Shown: positions 1 through 8,251, counted from the stretch's first letter. The stretch: DNA of 19,686 bases from JBLRWS01 sp047921075 (GCA_047921075.1 JBLRWS010000045.1:1-19686); one strand, 5' to 3'. Translations and numbers: made by a program. Notes: generated by a model from the letters alone, not told the origin.

Positions 1-1
1 G

Positions 2-1759
2 GCAGCTGCCGGTGTGGCCATGCTGATTGCCGCGCAGCTCTACTGGAGCACGGCTGAATACTCGACATACAGTATGCGGGGCGGCTCTGAGCTCGAAGAG
101 CGTACAGCGCTGGCGCAAGATTACGCCTTTGCCTGGTCGCAGGGCGTGGGGGAGCTCATCACCCTGGCCGTTCCCAACGCATATGGAGGGTCCTCATCCG
201 AGGCCTACTGGGGACCGAAAGCGTTTACCAGCGGGCCACACTATGCCGGTGCGCTTACCATTCTGTTTCTATTGGTTGGATTTTCACTCTCTCGACACAA
301 ACTAAAATGGGTGTTTGCCGGCCCCGGTATCCTTACGCTTTTGTTTGCACTTGGCGAGCACTTTATGCTGTTGAACGATCCGGCATTTCGCTTTATCCCG
401 CTGTTCGACAAATTTAGGGTGCCCGAAATGTGGCTGATGGTTACGGTATTCTGTTTTGCTGTGGTTGCGGTAATGGGCCTCAGCAGCCTGATCACCGCTC
501 TGCAAGCCCGCCAGCCCGACTGGAAGAAACATCTCGGCGCAGCTCTTGCAATCACCCTGCTGCTGGCTGCCATTCCCTATCAATTTCTCTCCTTTGAAAA
601 ACCGGGCGAACGCCAGCAGCTGGCCCAGCAAATAGCCCAGCAAAATCAGGTTCCGCCAGACGATCCCCGTGTTTCTCAAACAGTAAACCGGTTCGTGGTT
701 AACGAATTGATTCCACAACGGCAGGAAATGGCCAGGTCGGATGCCTTGCGGTTTCTGATTTTTATTGGCGGCGGCGTTGTGTTGCTGATCGTCTTGGTTC
801 TTGGCAAGCTATCCGCGTCTGCTGCCTTGGCGGGATTCAGCCTTTTATTGGTGCTCGATTTGGCCCAGGTCAATCAGCGGTATATGAATGAAGGCGCTTT
901 GGTTGATGGTTCCGTTGAACGGGAAATGGTTATTGAACGCCAACAGCGCGAGCTCGATCAATACATCGTGGAGAATGGTGCACACGATGAGGGATGGCAT
1001 TACCGCACCCTGCCCCTGCTCGATAATCCTTTCAACAATGCTGTGCCCTCCTACTTTTACCCATCAGCCGGTGGTTATTCAGGTGCCAAGTTGGGGTACT
1101 ATCAGGATTTGATCGACACGGCAATCTTTTCCGGCGAGTTCGGCATCAACACCGGCGTACTGGCCATGCTCAATGTACGATACCTCACCACCGGCCAGCC
1201 GGTTCAAATTCCCGGATTCGAAACCGCGCTTCAAACCGATCAGGGAAGTGTCATCGAGTTGCAGAATGTGCTGCCCAAAGCGTGGTTTGCCGATCAGGTG
1301 GAGGTACTTGAATCGGAGCGGGATGTGCTGCATCGTATTTCCGATGGGTTCGACCCCGGCGCAACGGCCTTCATCACCGACATGGCGATCGAGTCGCCTC
1401 AGCCCGATACGGCCGCCACGGTGCGCGTCTCACACTACGGGCCAAACCGCATAGAGCTGCAAATGGAACGCAGCACGCCCGGCTTTCTGGTATTGGGCGA
1501 AATCTGGTATCCGCCCGGCTGGCAGGCAACCCTGAACAATGAACCGATTTCCATTGTGCGCACCAACTATGTGTTGCGTGGTTTTGAGATTCCGGCCGGT
1601 TCGCACACGCTGTTACTGCAAATGGAACCGGTATGGTATCAAACCGGAAACTGGCTCTCGGCCATCGGCACGCTGCTGCTGTTCGGCCCCGGCCTTTTCG
1701 GGATGTTTCTCTGGTACAGAACCCGTGAAAAGCGTGTAAAAGAAGAAGACGATGAGTAA
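2..1759 (+). CDS. YfhO-family integral membrane protein, 5'-truncated by window edge
   Basis: Partial gene: the frame is open to base 2, so the GTG at 14 is not a real start and 585 codons of the C-terminal part are visible. The sequence shows several hydrophobic helices (near codons 80-100, 105-120, 140-165, 180-195, 250-275 and 275-290), a charged Gln-rich loop (codons ~200-245), a large soluble C-terminal region, and a last helix near codon 555-575 followed by a basic/acidic tail. The late segment GEIWYPPGWQATLNNEP, followed by the RTNYVLRGFEIPAGSH block, is the hallmark C-terminal region of YfhO-like proteins (PF09586). These are large GT-C-like membrane proteins linked to glycosylation of surface polymers such as lipoteichoic acid in Gram-positives; the role in this group is not settled. 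Its stop overlaps the start of the downstream methyltransferase by 8 bp, so the two are probably co-translated. Family call is fairly sure, substrate unknown. Confidence 0.85.
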   Translation, partial: AAAGVAMLIAAQLYWSTAEYSTYSMRGGSELEERTALAQDYAFAWSQGVGELITLAVPNAYGGSSSEAYWGPKAFTSGPHYAGALTILFLLVGFSLSRHKLKWVFAGPGILTLLFALGEHFMLLNDPAFRFIPLFDKFRVPEMWLMVTVFCFAVVAVMGLSSLITALQARQPDWKKHLGAALAITLLLAAIPYQFLSFEKPGERQQLAQQIAQQNQVPPDDPRVSQTVNRFVVNELIPQRQEMARSDALRFLIFIGGGVVLLIVLVLGKLSASAALAGFSLLLVLDLAQVNQRYMNEGALVDGSVEREMVIERQQRELDQYIVENGAHDEGWHYRTLPLLDNPFNNAVPSYFYPSAGGYSGAKLGYYQDLIDTAIFSGEFGINTGVLAMLNVRYLTTGQPVQIPGFETALQTDQGSVIELQNVLPKAWFADQVEVLESERDVLHRISDGFDPGATAFITDMAIESPQPDTAATVRVSHYGPNRIELQMERSTPGFLVLGEIWYPPGWQATLNNEPISIVRTNYVLRGFEIPAGSHTLLLQMEPVWYQTGNWLSAIGTLLLFGPGLFGMFLWYRTREKRVKEEDDE

Positions 1760-2441
1760 TCTGCGGCGATGGATTTCAAAAGCGGCGGCCGCTGTAGCCC
1801 CCGAACGGTGGAAATCATTTGCAGAACTGCACTATTGGAAACAGCAGAAGCAGAAGGAAGGCCATCTTTCAAACGATCATTACCCCTATTTTTATACGAA
1901 GTATTTTGGGCTGCCGTACTCATTTTACGACGGCAAACGCATCCTGGACATCGGCTGCGGGCCGCGCGGAAGCCTTGAATGGGCCGATACTGCCAAACAG
2001 CGGGTGGGGCTTGATCCACTGGCCGATGAGTATGCCCGCCTGGGCGCAGACGCTCACGCTATGGAGTACGTGGCATCCGGCTCCGAATCCATTCCTTTCG
2101 GAGATGGACACTTTGATGTGGTGTGCGCCTTCAACTCGCTCGATCACGTTTCCGATGTGGAGCACTCTATCCGTGAAATAAAACGGGTGACGGCCCACAA
2201 CGGTCTGTTTTTGCTGATGGTCGAAATCAACCATCCCCCTACCGAATGCGAACCTCACGAGCTCTCGCCACATATTGTGGATGCCTTTGGCCCGGAATTT
2301 GATTGCATCACATGCAACGTATACCCTCCGGAAGAACAGGGGCTCTATCAAACGCTGCAACACCGGAACCCGGTTCCGCACCCGATGGAGTACAGCGATC
2401 AGGGCTGGCTCACAGCACAGTTCAGACGCGCGGCGCGCTAA
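1752..2441 (+). CDS. Class I SAM-dependent methyltransferase (Methyltransf_11 type)
   Basis: 229-aa soluble protein. A Rossmann-type SAM-binding motif I is visible as ILDIGCGPRG (residues 64-73), followed by the acidic post-I strand VGLDPL (85-90), where the Asp should bind the SAM ribose, and motif II-like DVVCAFNSLDHV (122-133), typical of Methyltransf_11 proteins. The region after residue ~155 is poorly conserved and should define the acceptor. No signal peptide or membrane helix is seen, so it is probably cytoplasmic. The ATG lies inside the end of the YfhO-like gene (8-bp overlap), pointing to translational coupling. The setting among glycosyltransferases and a flippase suggests methylation of a sugar or lipid-linked glycan, but this is inferred from context only. 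The gene ends head-on against the next one, with overlapping stop codons. Confidence 0.85.
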   Translation: MSNLRRWISKAAAAVAPERWKSFAELHYWKQQKQKEGHLSNDHYPYFYTKYFGLPYSFYDGKRILDIGCGPRGSLEWADTAKQRVGLDPLADEYARLGADAHAMEYVASGSESIPFGDGHFDVVCAFNSLDHVSDVEHSIREIKRVTAHNGLFLLMVEINHPPTECEPHELSPHIVDAFGPEFDCITCNVYPPEEQGLYQTLQHRNPVPHPMEYSDQGWLTAQFRRAAR

Positions 2442-3100
2442 AGTCCCAGGCAGTTTCCATCCCGATAGAAAATCGAGGTTTCGCACGGCAGAAACTCTAT
2501 CGGACTAAATCCGCGCAATGGCAGCTGCCGGAACCCATTCTCTCTCAACCGTTGTAATCCCTCACCATATTTTTCGCGAGCCGAATCGTCGAACAAAATC
2601 ACACCACGTTCGGTAAGTGCCTGCAGGGAATAAGACACACACCCGGCACGGCGGCGCCCGTCAATAATAATCAGATCGTACATTTCACCTGACTCCAGAA
2701 TCGATTTTTCGTACCCTTTTTCGATATCCCGAACTATCAGTGTGGCATTATCCGGCAGCTTTTTCTCTACCATTTCGGCCCATTTCCGGCTGTGCTCTAC
2801 GGCCGTAATGCGCCCTACCCGTTCAGCCCACCAAAGCGTGCCCAAACCGGAGCCATACTCAAAAACGGATGCATCGGCAGGCAATCGCTGCTCCAAAAGA
2901 TCGATGGCGGGATAGGTAATCCAGGGAATCGGCCGTCCGGCGGCGTCCACACTTCGGTTTTCCCGAAAGCTCCGAAACCATCCCCACGTTCGTAGCGGAC
3001 TCTTTTTGTACAGTAGCCAATAGTCGTACCCCGGCAGCTTGGCCAGCAGCGGGTGGATATTTTTCCGAAAAAAATAAGATCTCGTAAACTTCGTGCTCAT
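2438..3100 (-). CDS. Class I SAM-dependent methyltransferase-like protein
   Basis: 220-aa protein with a methyltransferase-like Rossmann core: glycine-rich motif I VFEYGSGLGT (79-88), acidic loop VEHS (101-104), strand DLIIIDGRRR (142-151) and a later strand ending in DDS (171-173). The N-terminal ~60 residues are basic and aromatic-rich (RSYFFRK, YDYWLLYKKS) and could sit on a membrane surface or bind an acceptor. It is not obviously similar to the methyltransferase encoded opposite. Its ATG overlaps the stop of the upstream glycosyltransferase in an ATGA junction (3097-3100), so the two are translationally coupled. Together they look like one unit that adds and then methylates a sugar. Methylation of a glycan is inferred; a few proteins with this fold have other uses. 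The fold assignment is fairly secure. Confidence 0.75.
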   Translation of the reverse strand: MSTKFTRSYFFRKNIHPLLAKLPGYDYWLLYKKSPLRTWGWFRSFRENRSVDAAGRPIPWITYPAIDLLEQRLPADASVFEYGSGLGTLWWAERVGRITAVEHSRKWAEMVEKKLPDNATLIVRDIEKGYEKSILESGEMYDLIIIDGRRRAGCVSYSLQALTERGVILFDDSAREKYGEGLQRLRENGFRQLPLRGFSPIEFLPCETSIFYRDGNCLGL

Positions 3101-3924
3101 GTCTGTAACATACGTTTCAATTCCTTAAACCAAAGTTTTGGCGGCGATGCCCGGAAAGCGTGCAGCAGCGATAACCGTTCACCCGAGGCAAGCTTCAGCC
3201 GATACTGCTGATAGCGCCGGTGCGCCACACTCATTTTATCGTGATGTTTTTCAAAACAGCGCCGGTACCCGGCAAGCCGTCTCTCCGAGTTGGTGATGCG
3301 ATCATCCGTTGCCCCTATGGCCACCTCCTGCAGCGATTCAGGAACGGTTTTAATCGGGCCGTGTGCCTCAACAAGGCGAATCCAGCAGTCGTAATCCTGC
3401 GCAGCCGGCAGCGCTTCATCAAATCCACCGATGGCTCTCAGATTCTCCGTTTTCGTGAGCACCTGATTTCCCACCCGGTTGTAATACAAGAGATCATCCA
3501 GATCAATCACAGGCGGCTTTTTCCAGACCCGCCGCCTGTTCCCGTCAACCATTACATCGTACGAACAGACGGCGGAAAAACCTTCCGCAAACGAATCATA
3601 CAGGTGCATTAATCGATCGGGGTGCCATCGATCATCATCATCAATCCCGGTAATCCACATTCCCTGCGCTTCGGCAATCGCACGATTTCTGGCGGCCGGC
3701 GCACCCTGTGGTTTCGGTTGATGCAACACCCGAATCCGGGAATCGTTTTGTGCCAAACGATCAACCACCGCTTGGGTATCGTCATCCGAAGCGTCATTCA
3801 CCACAATCAGCTCCCACTGTTCGTAACTCTGTTTCTGAACCGTTGCCACCGCCTCGCGCACAAGCCCTGCCCGATTACGGGTAGGCAGGTAGACCGAGAT
3901 AAGCGGTTGATTGTGCGAGTTCAA
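3097..3924 (-). CDS. Family 2 glycosyltransferase
   Basis: 275-aa GT-A-fold glycosyltransferase. The N-terminus LISVYLPTRNRAG (8-20) is the classic GT2 opening strand and loop that contacts the nucleotide. VVNDASDDDT (41-50) carries the Asp that binds uridine, and ITGIDDDDRWHPDRL (91-105) carries the DxD metal/nucleotide-sugar motif, here expanded to four Asp. QDYDCWIRL further on resembles the acceptor-side (E/D)D motif. No transmembrane helix is apparent. The chosen start is a TTG at 3924: the frame is open a short way upstream but has no ATG or GTG there, and the TTG sits right before the first family residues. It is first in a two-gene unit with the methyltransferase downstream, and divergent from another GT2 gene across 47 bp. 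Donor and acceptor sugars cannot be read from the sequence. Confidence 0.88.
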   Translation of the reverse strand: MNSHNQPLISVYLPTRNRAGLVREAVATVQKQSYEQWELIVVNDASDDDTQAVVDRLAQNDSRIRVLHQPKPQGAPAARNRAIAEAQGMWITGIDDDDRWHPDRLMHLYDSFAEGFSAVCSYDVMVDGNRRRVWKKPPVIDLDDLLYYNRVGNQVLTKTENLRAIGGFDEALPAAQDYDCWIRLVEAHGPIKTVPESLQEVAIGATDDRITNSERRLAGYRRCFEKHHDKMSVAHRRYQQYRLKLASGERLSLLHAFRASPPKLWFKELKRMLQT

Positions 3925-3944
3925 TGTTCTTCTGAAGCGGTTTG

Positions 3945-3954
3945 ATTATATTTG
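3945..3954. promoter_or_regulatory. Overlapping divergent -10/-7 elements
   Basis: The 47-bp gap between the divergent glycosyltransferase genes contains TATAAT on the minus strand (3950 to 3945) overlapping TATATTTG on the plus strand (3947-3954). The second fits the Bacteroidota -7 consensus TAnnTTTG. No convincing -35/-33 hexamer was found at the proper spacing on either strand, so this rests on the -10 elements and the tight geometry alone. Transcription would start close to both start codons. Confidence 0.35.
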
Positions 3955-3971
3955 CCGGCAAGCACAAACTT

Positions 3972-4907
3972 ATGAACAAACCGCCAACCATCACAATAGC
4001 CATTTGCACCTACAATCGGGAGTCGTATCTGCGCGATACGCTCCGGGATTTGACTGTACAAAAAGGAGAAATCAATGGTGCAGCCATCCTTGTGATCGAC
4101 AATAACAGCCAGGACGGGACCGAAACGGCCGTGCACAATTACATGTCGGCCAACCCCCGGATCGATATTCGCTACGTACGGGAGCAGAAACAGGGACTTT
4201 CTCACGCCCGGAATCGTGCGTTCGCTGAGGCAGAAAGTGAGTACCTGCTGTTTATTGATGATGACGTAGTATTGCCGGCTCATTTTACAGAATCGGCACT
4301 GAACATGGTTCAGGATTTTGAGCACCCATCCTGTGGCGGTGGACGAATTTTTGTACAGTTTGATAACGGTGATCCGGATTGGATTCCCCGCGAGCTGATG
4401 CCCATGTTTGGCCTGCACGATCTTGGCGATGCTTCGCGGCCCTATCCACCCGATAACTTTCCGCGTGGCGGCAACATGCTCATTCACCGCACGGTGTTTG
4501 AAGCGGTTGGGGAGTTTGATCCCCATCTCGGGCGCAAAGGAAAAGGGCTGGCCGGCAGCGAAGAGAAAGCCTTTTTTGCCGAAGCGCGGGAACGCGGATT
4601 TCCTTTGCTGTACCTGCCACAGCTGGAACTTCATCACCGAATAGGAGCCGACCGCCTGCAACGGCCCTATCTGATGCGGCAATCTCAGGGCATCGGCACC
4701 AGCGAGTATGTACGGCTGCGGCACAGCCCGATCGGGCAAATCGGCAAGCTGGCATCGGAGTGTGTGAAGGGAGCCGGAAGTGTGGTATTGGCTCTGCTCT
4801 ATCTTCTTCGCGGTAAAACGGGGGCAGCCAAACTGCTGCTTCTATTCAGGTGGTGGGTTTTGCAGGGTTTTTTCCGGGGCAGACAAATTGAAACCAACAA
4901 CGGATAG
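3972..4907 (+). CDS. Family 2 glycosyltransferase
   Basis: 311-aa GT2 enzyme. ITIAICTYNRESYL (7-20) is the opening GT2 strand, LVIDNNSQDGT (40-50) contains the uridine-binding Asp, and LLFIDDDVVLP (92-102) is the DxD motif. GRIFVQFDNGDPDWIP (124-139) and GEFDPHLGRKGKGLAGSEEKAFF (about 180-202) match a GT2 subgroup with an EE pair in the acceptor/catalytic-base region. Hydrophobic stretches at 268-280 and 286-301 suggest a C-terminal membrane-associated hairpin, as in enzymes working on lipid-linked glycans. The ATG at 3972 is chosen over an upstream in-frame TTG at 3942 because it starts just before the conserved domain. The flippase gene begins three bases after its stop, so the two form an operon. 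Confidence 0.88.
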   Translation: MNKPPTITIAICTYNRESYLRDTLRDLTVQKGEINGAAILVIDNNSQDGTETAVHNYMSANPRIDIRYVREQKQGLSHARNRAFAEAESEYLLFIDDDVVLPAHFTESALNMVQDFEHPSCGGGRIFVQFDNGDPDWIPRELMPMFGLHDLGDASRPYPPDNFPRGGNMLIHRTVFEAVGEFDPHLGRKGKGLAGSEEKAFFAEARERGFPLLYLPQLELHHRIGADRLQRPYLMRQSQGIGTSEYVRLRHSPIGQIGKLASECVKGAGSVVLALLYLLRGKTGAAKLLLLFRWWVLQGFFRGRQIETNNG

Positions 4908-4910
4908 CCT

Positions 4911-6401
4911 GTGGGTATTGTAGCTAAACAGAGCCTTTTCAATACGTTTATCTCGTATGCGGGAATTCTTCTCGGCTTTGTACTCACCATTTTCCTGTTT
5001 CCCTACATTCTCGATCCCGATCAGTACGGACTTACACGGGTGCTGCTCTCTGCCTCGCTGATTGGGGTGCAGTTTGCCAGTTTGGGCGTTCGCAACTCCG
5101 TGATACGGTTTTTTCCCTTTTTTGAATCCGTAACCGACAAACAACACGGGCTGCTTCTCTGGGCAATCGTTGTTCCCGCGGTAGGGTTTCTCCTATTCAG
5201 CTTGCTGTACTGGCTCTTTTCCGACCCGATTATTTCATTTTATGCCGATCAGTCTCCGCTGTTTGTAGAGTACTATTTTTGGGTGCTGCCGCTTACGCTC
5301 TTCGTTCTCTATTTCGACATTTTTAACAGCTATCTGCGTTCGCTTAAAGACTCGGTTTCCGGATCGGTGGTACAAGAGATTGTGCAACGGCTGGTAACCA
5401 TGGCACTGTTGGGCATCTATTTTTTTGAATGGTTATCCTTTCCCGCTTTCCTTACCCTCTTCGTGCTTAGCTATGCCGCGCAGCCCGCTCTTGTGTTTGC
5501 GCGCATTTGGCAGCGCGGCGAAGTACGGTTTCGTCCCAGCAGGCGCATCATGCGCAAGCGGGTGGTGGCCGGGCTGTCCAGCTTTACGCTCTACTCGCTT
5601 TTGGGTGGTATTGCCACGGTACTGGTCTGGAACGTGGACATTTTGATGCTCGGCTCCATGGCCGGCCTCGCCAATACCGCCATTTATGCTGTGGCGTTTT
5701 ACATCGGGTCGGTCATTACCGTTCCGCAGCGGGCTATTGACAAAATTGCTTCCCCCCTGATCTCAGAAAAAATCAAAAAGAAGCAGTGGGACCAGGTGCA
5801 CAGCATCTACAAAAAAACGGCGCTGCATCAGCTGCTTTTCGGGCTTTTTGTATTCGGGGCAATCTGGATCAACATCGACCTCTTTTTCCTGGCCCTTCCC
5901 CAACAGTACGGGGCGGGAATCTGGGTGGTGTTTATCATCGGGATTGGAAAACTGATCGACATCTCGACCGGTGCCAACAGCGATATTTTGCTTCACAGCC
6001 GATACTATCGATTCATTTTTTACAGCAACCTGTTGCTGGTTGTGCTCACCATTTCTCTAAATGCACTGCTTATCCCTCAATTCGGCATCGAGGGCGCAGC
6101 CTTTGCAACCGCAACGGCTCTGTTCACCTACAACACTTTGAAGGTTGTGTACCTGTGGCGCGTGCTGCATATGCTCCCCTTTACTGCTGCTTATGCGGCC
6201 ATTCTGGTTATTGGTGTGGCATCCATTTTGCTTACGGAAGCCCTGCCCGTTCCCGGCTTTCTGCCGCTCAGTGTGGTACTCAAGAACCTGACGTTCGGGG
6301 CGCTGTTTATCACACCGGTATTCTGGTTTAATCTCTCGCCCGATTTGCGGCAGCTGCTCATGCAGATTGGCCAGAAACTGGTTTCGTGGAAGAAAGAATA
6401 G
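4911..6401 (+). CDS. Wzx-like oligosaccharide flippase (MOP/PST superfamily)
   Basis: 496-aa polytopic membrane protein with about 12-14 hydrophobic helices along its whole length. The N-terminus GIVAKQSLFNTFISYAG followed by a helix running into FLFPYILDPDQYGL is typical of polysaccharide-biosynthesis flippases, which move undecaprenyl-linked oligosaccharides across the inner membrane. The loop DQYGLTRVLLS and the central basic loop (KIKKKQWDQVHSIYKK) are also characteristic of this superfamily. The start is a GTG at 4911, three bases after the stop of the upstream glycosyltransferase; the family N-terminus begins exactly there. It implies that the glycan built by the neighbouring transferases is assembled on a lipid carrier and exported. 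Which repeat unit it moves cannot be read. It ends 37 bp from a convergent histidine-kinase gene, with no obvious terminator between them. Confidence 0.9.
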   Translation: MGIVAKQSLFNTFISYAGILLGFVLTIFLFPYILDPDQYGLTRVLLSASLIGVQFASLGVRNSVIRFFPFFESVTDKQHGLLLWAIVVPAVGFLLFSLLYWLFSDPIISFYADQSPLFVEYYFWVLPLTLFVLYFDIFNSYLRSLKDSVSGSVVQEIVQRLVTMALLGIYFFEWLSFPAFLTLFVLSYAAQPALVFARIWQRGEVRFRPSRRIMRKRVVAGLSSFTLYSLLGGIATVLVWNVDILMLGSMAGLANTAIYAVAFYIGSVITVPQRAIDKIASPLISEKIKKKQWDQVHSIYKKTALHQLLFGLFVFGAIWINIDLFFLALPQQYGAGIWVVFIIGIGKLIDISTGANSDILLHSRYYRFIFYSNLLLVVLTISLNALLIPQFGIEGAAFATATALFTYNTLKVVYLWRVLHMLPFTAAYAAILVIGVASILLTEALPVPGFLPLSVVLKNLTFGALFITPVFWFNLSPDLRQLLMQIGQKLVSWKKE

Positions 6402-6438
6402 AAGAGAGTGTTTGTTTTGATGAGCCCATCGCCCCGAA

Positions 6439-8082
6439 TTACGCAGGGTCTTGATCGGTTTCTATTCGAGGATGTTCACACTTTTCGCTTTCACTCACAG
6501 GAAATACAATCGTGATTTCATTTTTAGCGTCATCACACTCTACATCTCCCTGTATCTGTTTCGCGAGGGACCGTATCAGGCGAATGCCGATATCGTTCTT
6601 GAGATTCCATTGAAAAAAGCCGGGTGGCAGATTTCCATGGTCCCGAACGGTAATTTCAAACAGATGCCCGCACGATGCCAGCTCAAGCGTAGCATACCCC
6701 TCAACCTGGCTCACACTCAGCCGCTCGTACAGTCTGCTCAATAGTTCATTTACGATCATACACACCGGTACCGATCGCTCCAGATTCATCACAATGGTTG
6801 ACGCATGCAACGTGATAGCCGGTGTAGCACCTTCACGCCGGTAATCCTGATTCAGGCGGTTGTACAGTTTAATAGCATAAACCTTCAGGTTGATGGTGTT
6901 GTGGCTTCCACTTTGCGACATCAACTCGTGCAGCAGAGAAATAGCCCGAACACGAGATTTTGAATCACGCAATGTTTCAATAAGGCCGTTATCGCCTGTT
7001 CGCTTCAACTGCAGTTCAAACAGGGCAAGAACAATGCCGAGGTTACTCTGCACTCTGCCGTGAATCTCGCTGAGCAGCCTGTCCCGCTCTGAAACGGCTT
7101 GCTCCAACTCCTCTTCCCTACGGAGCAACGCCTCGGTTTGATGATCAACCTCCTCTTTTAATACCCGATTCCATGACGACACCAGATACACGCCGGTGAA
7201 CCCGACCGTAAGTATGATTCCAATAGAGATCCAGAAAATCATCTGGTACGACTCGGTAGCCATGACGATTCGCTCGGCAGCCACAATCTGCGATTCAACC
7301 AGCGCTTCCTGAATACCCTGATTGCCCATCATGCGGCCTCCAATCACAAACAATAACACCACCACTACCACCGATGAGATCGCTCCATAGATCCACCCAA
7401 CGGTTACGGGCGCCTGCGGTGCGGGCTGTTTGATTTTACCCCGCCATTTATACACGGTGGGAGTTGCCAAAAACAGAAACGGGGCAACGATCAACATCGA
7501 TTGAAAAAATGCACCCGTCCACCATCCGTTCCATAACATCGTGGTGGCAATCGCATCAAGCCCCTGGTGCAAGCTCCAGACAAACGACCCCAGCGAGCTG
7601 GCCATGGCAGCTACCAGCGACACAACCGTGAAAAATGCCACACTTTTAATACTTCTCATGTCGATGGAAACAGGCACACAGTAGTAGGCCAATGCGTAAA
7701 TGCCCATCCCAAGCACAAACGAAATAGCAAACAGAAGCGACCACTGAACCGGCATGTCGGCTGCAAATGCAATCACAAATGAGGAGAGAAATACGGGGAT
7801 GAATCCCCATTCAAACCCTATCCAAAAAAGAAGAAGAGTGCCAACTACGAGCGGGGGATAGAGCATAAAAAACGAAACAATTCCCGACTGGTCGGATGCT
7901 GCAGATACCCAGCTTTCAGGAATCAAGAATAATACCGAGAGGATGGGGCCGGCTATAAGCAGCACCCAACAGAAAAGAACGGACAGCACTTTTATCGGTT
8001 CGTTCCGCCCATCTGCCAACAATTCTTCCAGAGAGATGGGCAACCAGCGATGCGGTGCAGGCAGATGATTCAGTGTCGTCAT
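6439..8082 (-). CDS. MASE1-like membrane sensor histidine kinase with degenerate HisKA_2/HATPase motifs
   Basis: 547-aa protein. Residues ~32-210 hold about seven or eight hydrophobic helices ending in NGWWTGAFFQSMLIVAPFLF (185-204), which resembles the end of the MASE1 sensory domain. A helix follows at ~228-247, then a short probably periplasmic segment (250-278), a helix at 280-302, a coiled-coil linker (305-338) and a HisKA_2-type module. Family members usually read EIHHRVKNN at the dimerisation helix; this one reads EIHGRVQSN (339-347), with Gly342 where the conserved His before Arg normally sits. The N-box reads NELLSRLYE (445-453), with Arg450 in place of the Mg-binding Asn, and the G1 box reads DHGNLPPG (481-488) instead of DxGxG. 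A later IGIRLI (498-503) keeps a G2-like shape. It may be a pseudokinase or a very divergent kinase. No response regulator is seen nearby. The call as a kinase-derived sensor is firm; activity is doubtful. Confidence 0.8.
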   Translation of the reverse strand: MTTLNHLPAPHRWLPISLEELLADGRNEPIKVLSVLFCWVLLIAGPILSVLFLIPESWVSAASDQSGIVSFFMLYPPLVVGTLLLFWIGFEWGFIPVFLSSFVIAFAADMPVQWSLLFAISFVLGMGIYALAYYCVPVSIDMRSIKSVAFFTVVSLVAAMASSLGSFVWSLHQGLDAIATTMLWNGWWTGAFFQSMLIVAPFLFLATPTVYKWRGKIKQPAPQAPVTVGWIYGAISSVVVVVLLFVIGGRMMGNQGIQEALVESQIVAAERIVMATESYQMIFWISIGIILTVGFTGVYLVSSWNRVLKEEVDHQTEALLRREEELEQAVSERDRLLSEIHGRVQSNLGIVLALFELQLKRTGDNGLIETLRDSKSRVRAISLLHELMSQSGSHNTINLKVYAIKLYNRLNQDYRREGATPAITLHASTIVMNLERSVPVCMIVNELLSRLYERLSVSQVEGYATLELASCGHLFEITVRDHGNLPPGFFQWNLKNDIGIRLIRSLAKQIQGDVECDDAKNEITIVFPVSESEKCEHPRIETDQDPA

Positions 8083-8096
8083 ATGGTACGATAGAA

Positions 8097-8116
8097 ATAT
8101 TAGAAAATTCTAATAT
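8097..8116. promoter_or_regulatory. Perfect 9-bp-arm palindrome upstream of the sensor kinase gene (putative operator)
   Basis: Arms ATATTAGAA and TTCTAATAT are exact reverse complements separated by two A residues. The site lies 14 bp upstream of the kinase ATG and covers the downstream side of a candidate -10 box, the classic place for a repressor or autoregulator. The binding protein is unknown and no matching second copy was noticed in the window. Confidence 0.5.
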
Positions 8117-8141
8117 AACTGAATATTCAATCCGTTTCCAA
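8112..8141 (-). promoter_or_regulatory. Candidate sigma70-type promoter of the sensor kinase gene
   Basis: Read on the minus strand: TTGGAA (8141-8136), an 18-bp spacer, then TATATT (8117-8112). The -35 matches 4 of 6 and the -10 matches 5 of 6 consensus positions. The -10 is embedded in the palindrome at 8097-8116. It suggests the kinase is transcribed separately from the hydrolase gene upstream. Confidence 0.45.
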
Positions 8142-8251
8142 TACAAAATGGTGAGTGGCATTCATCTTCTTCCGGCTCCCTTTCAACCGTTAATGCCGCT
8201 CTCTCGTTGCTGCCGGATCAGATAGCCGGCGATTCGTGAACAGCACGTGCC

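Noticed and set aside
14..16. GTG as start of the first gene
   Set aside because: The frame continues open to the window edge and the YfhO family is much longer, so the gene is simply truncated.
3628..3650. ATC/TCA-like trinucleotide run that looks like a microsatellite
   Set aside because: It encodes the Asp run of the glycosyltransferase DxD motif on the minus strand.
3921..4739. Long open frame on the minus strand opposite the second glycosyltransferase gene
   Set aside because: It has no recognisable motif, and the plus-strand product carries complete GT2 motifs; this is a codon-bias shadow.
8211..8231. GCCGG...CCGGC dyad after the hydrolase gene as a terminator
   Set aside because: Only 5-bp arms with a 9-base loop and no T-run on the minus strand; too weak to call.
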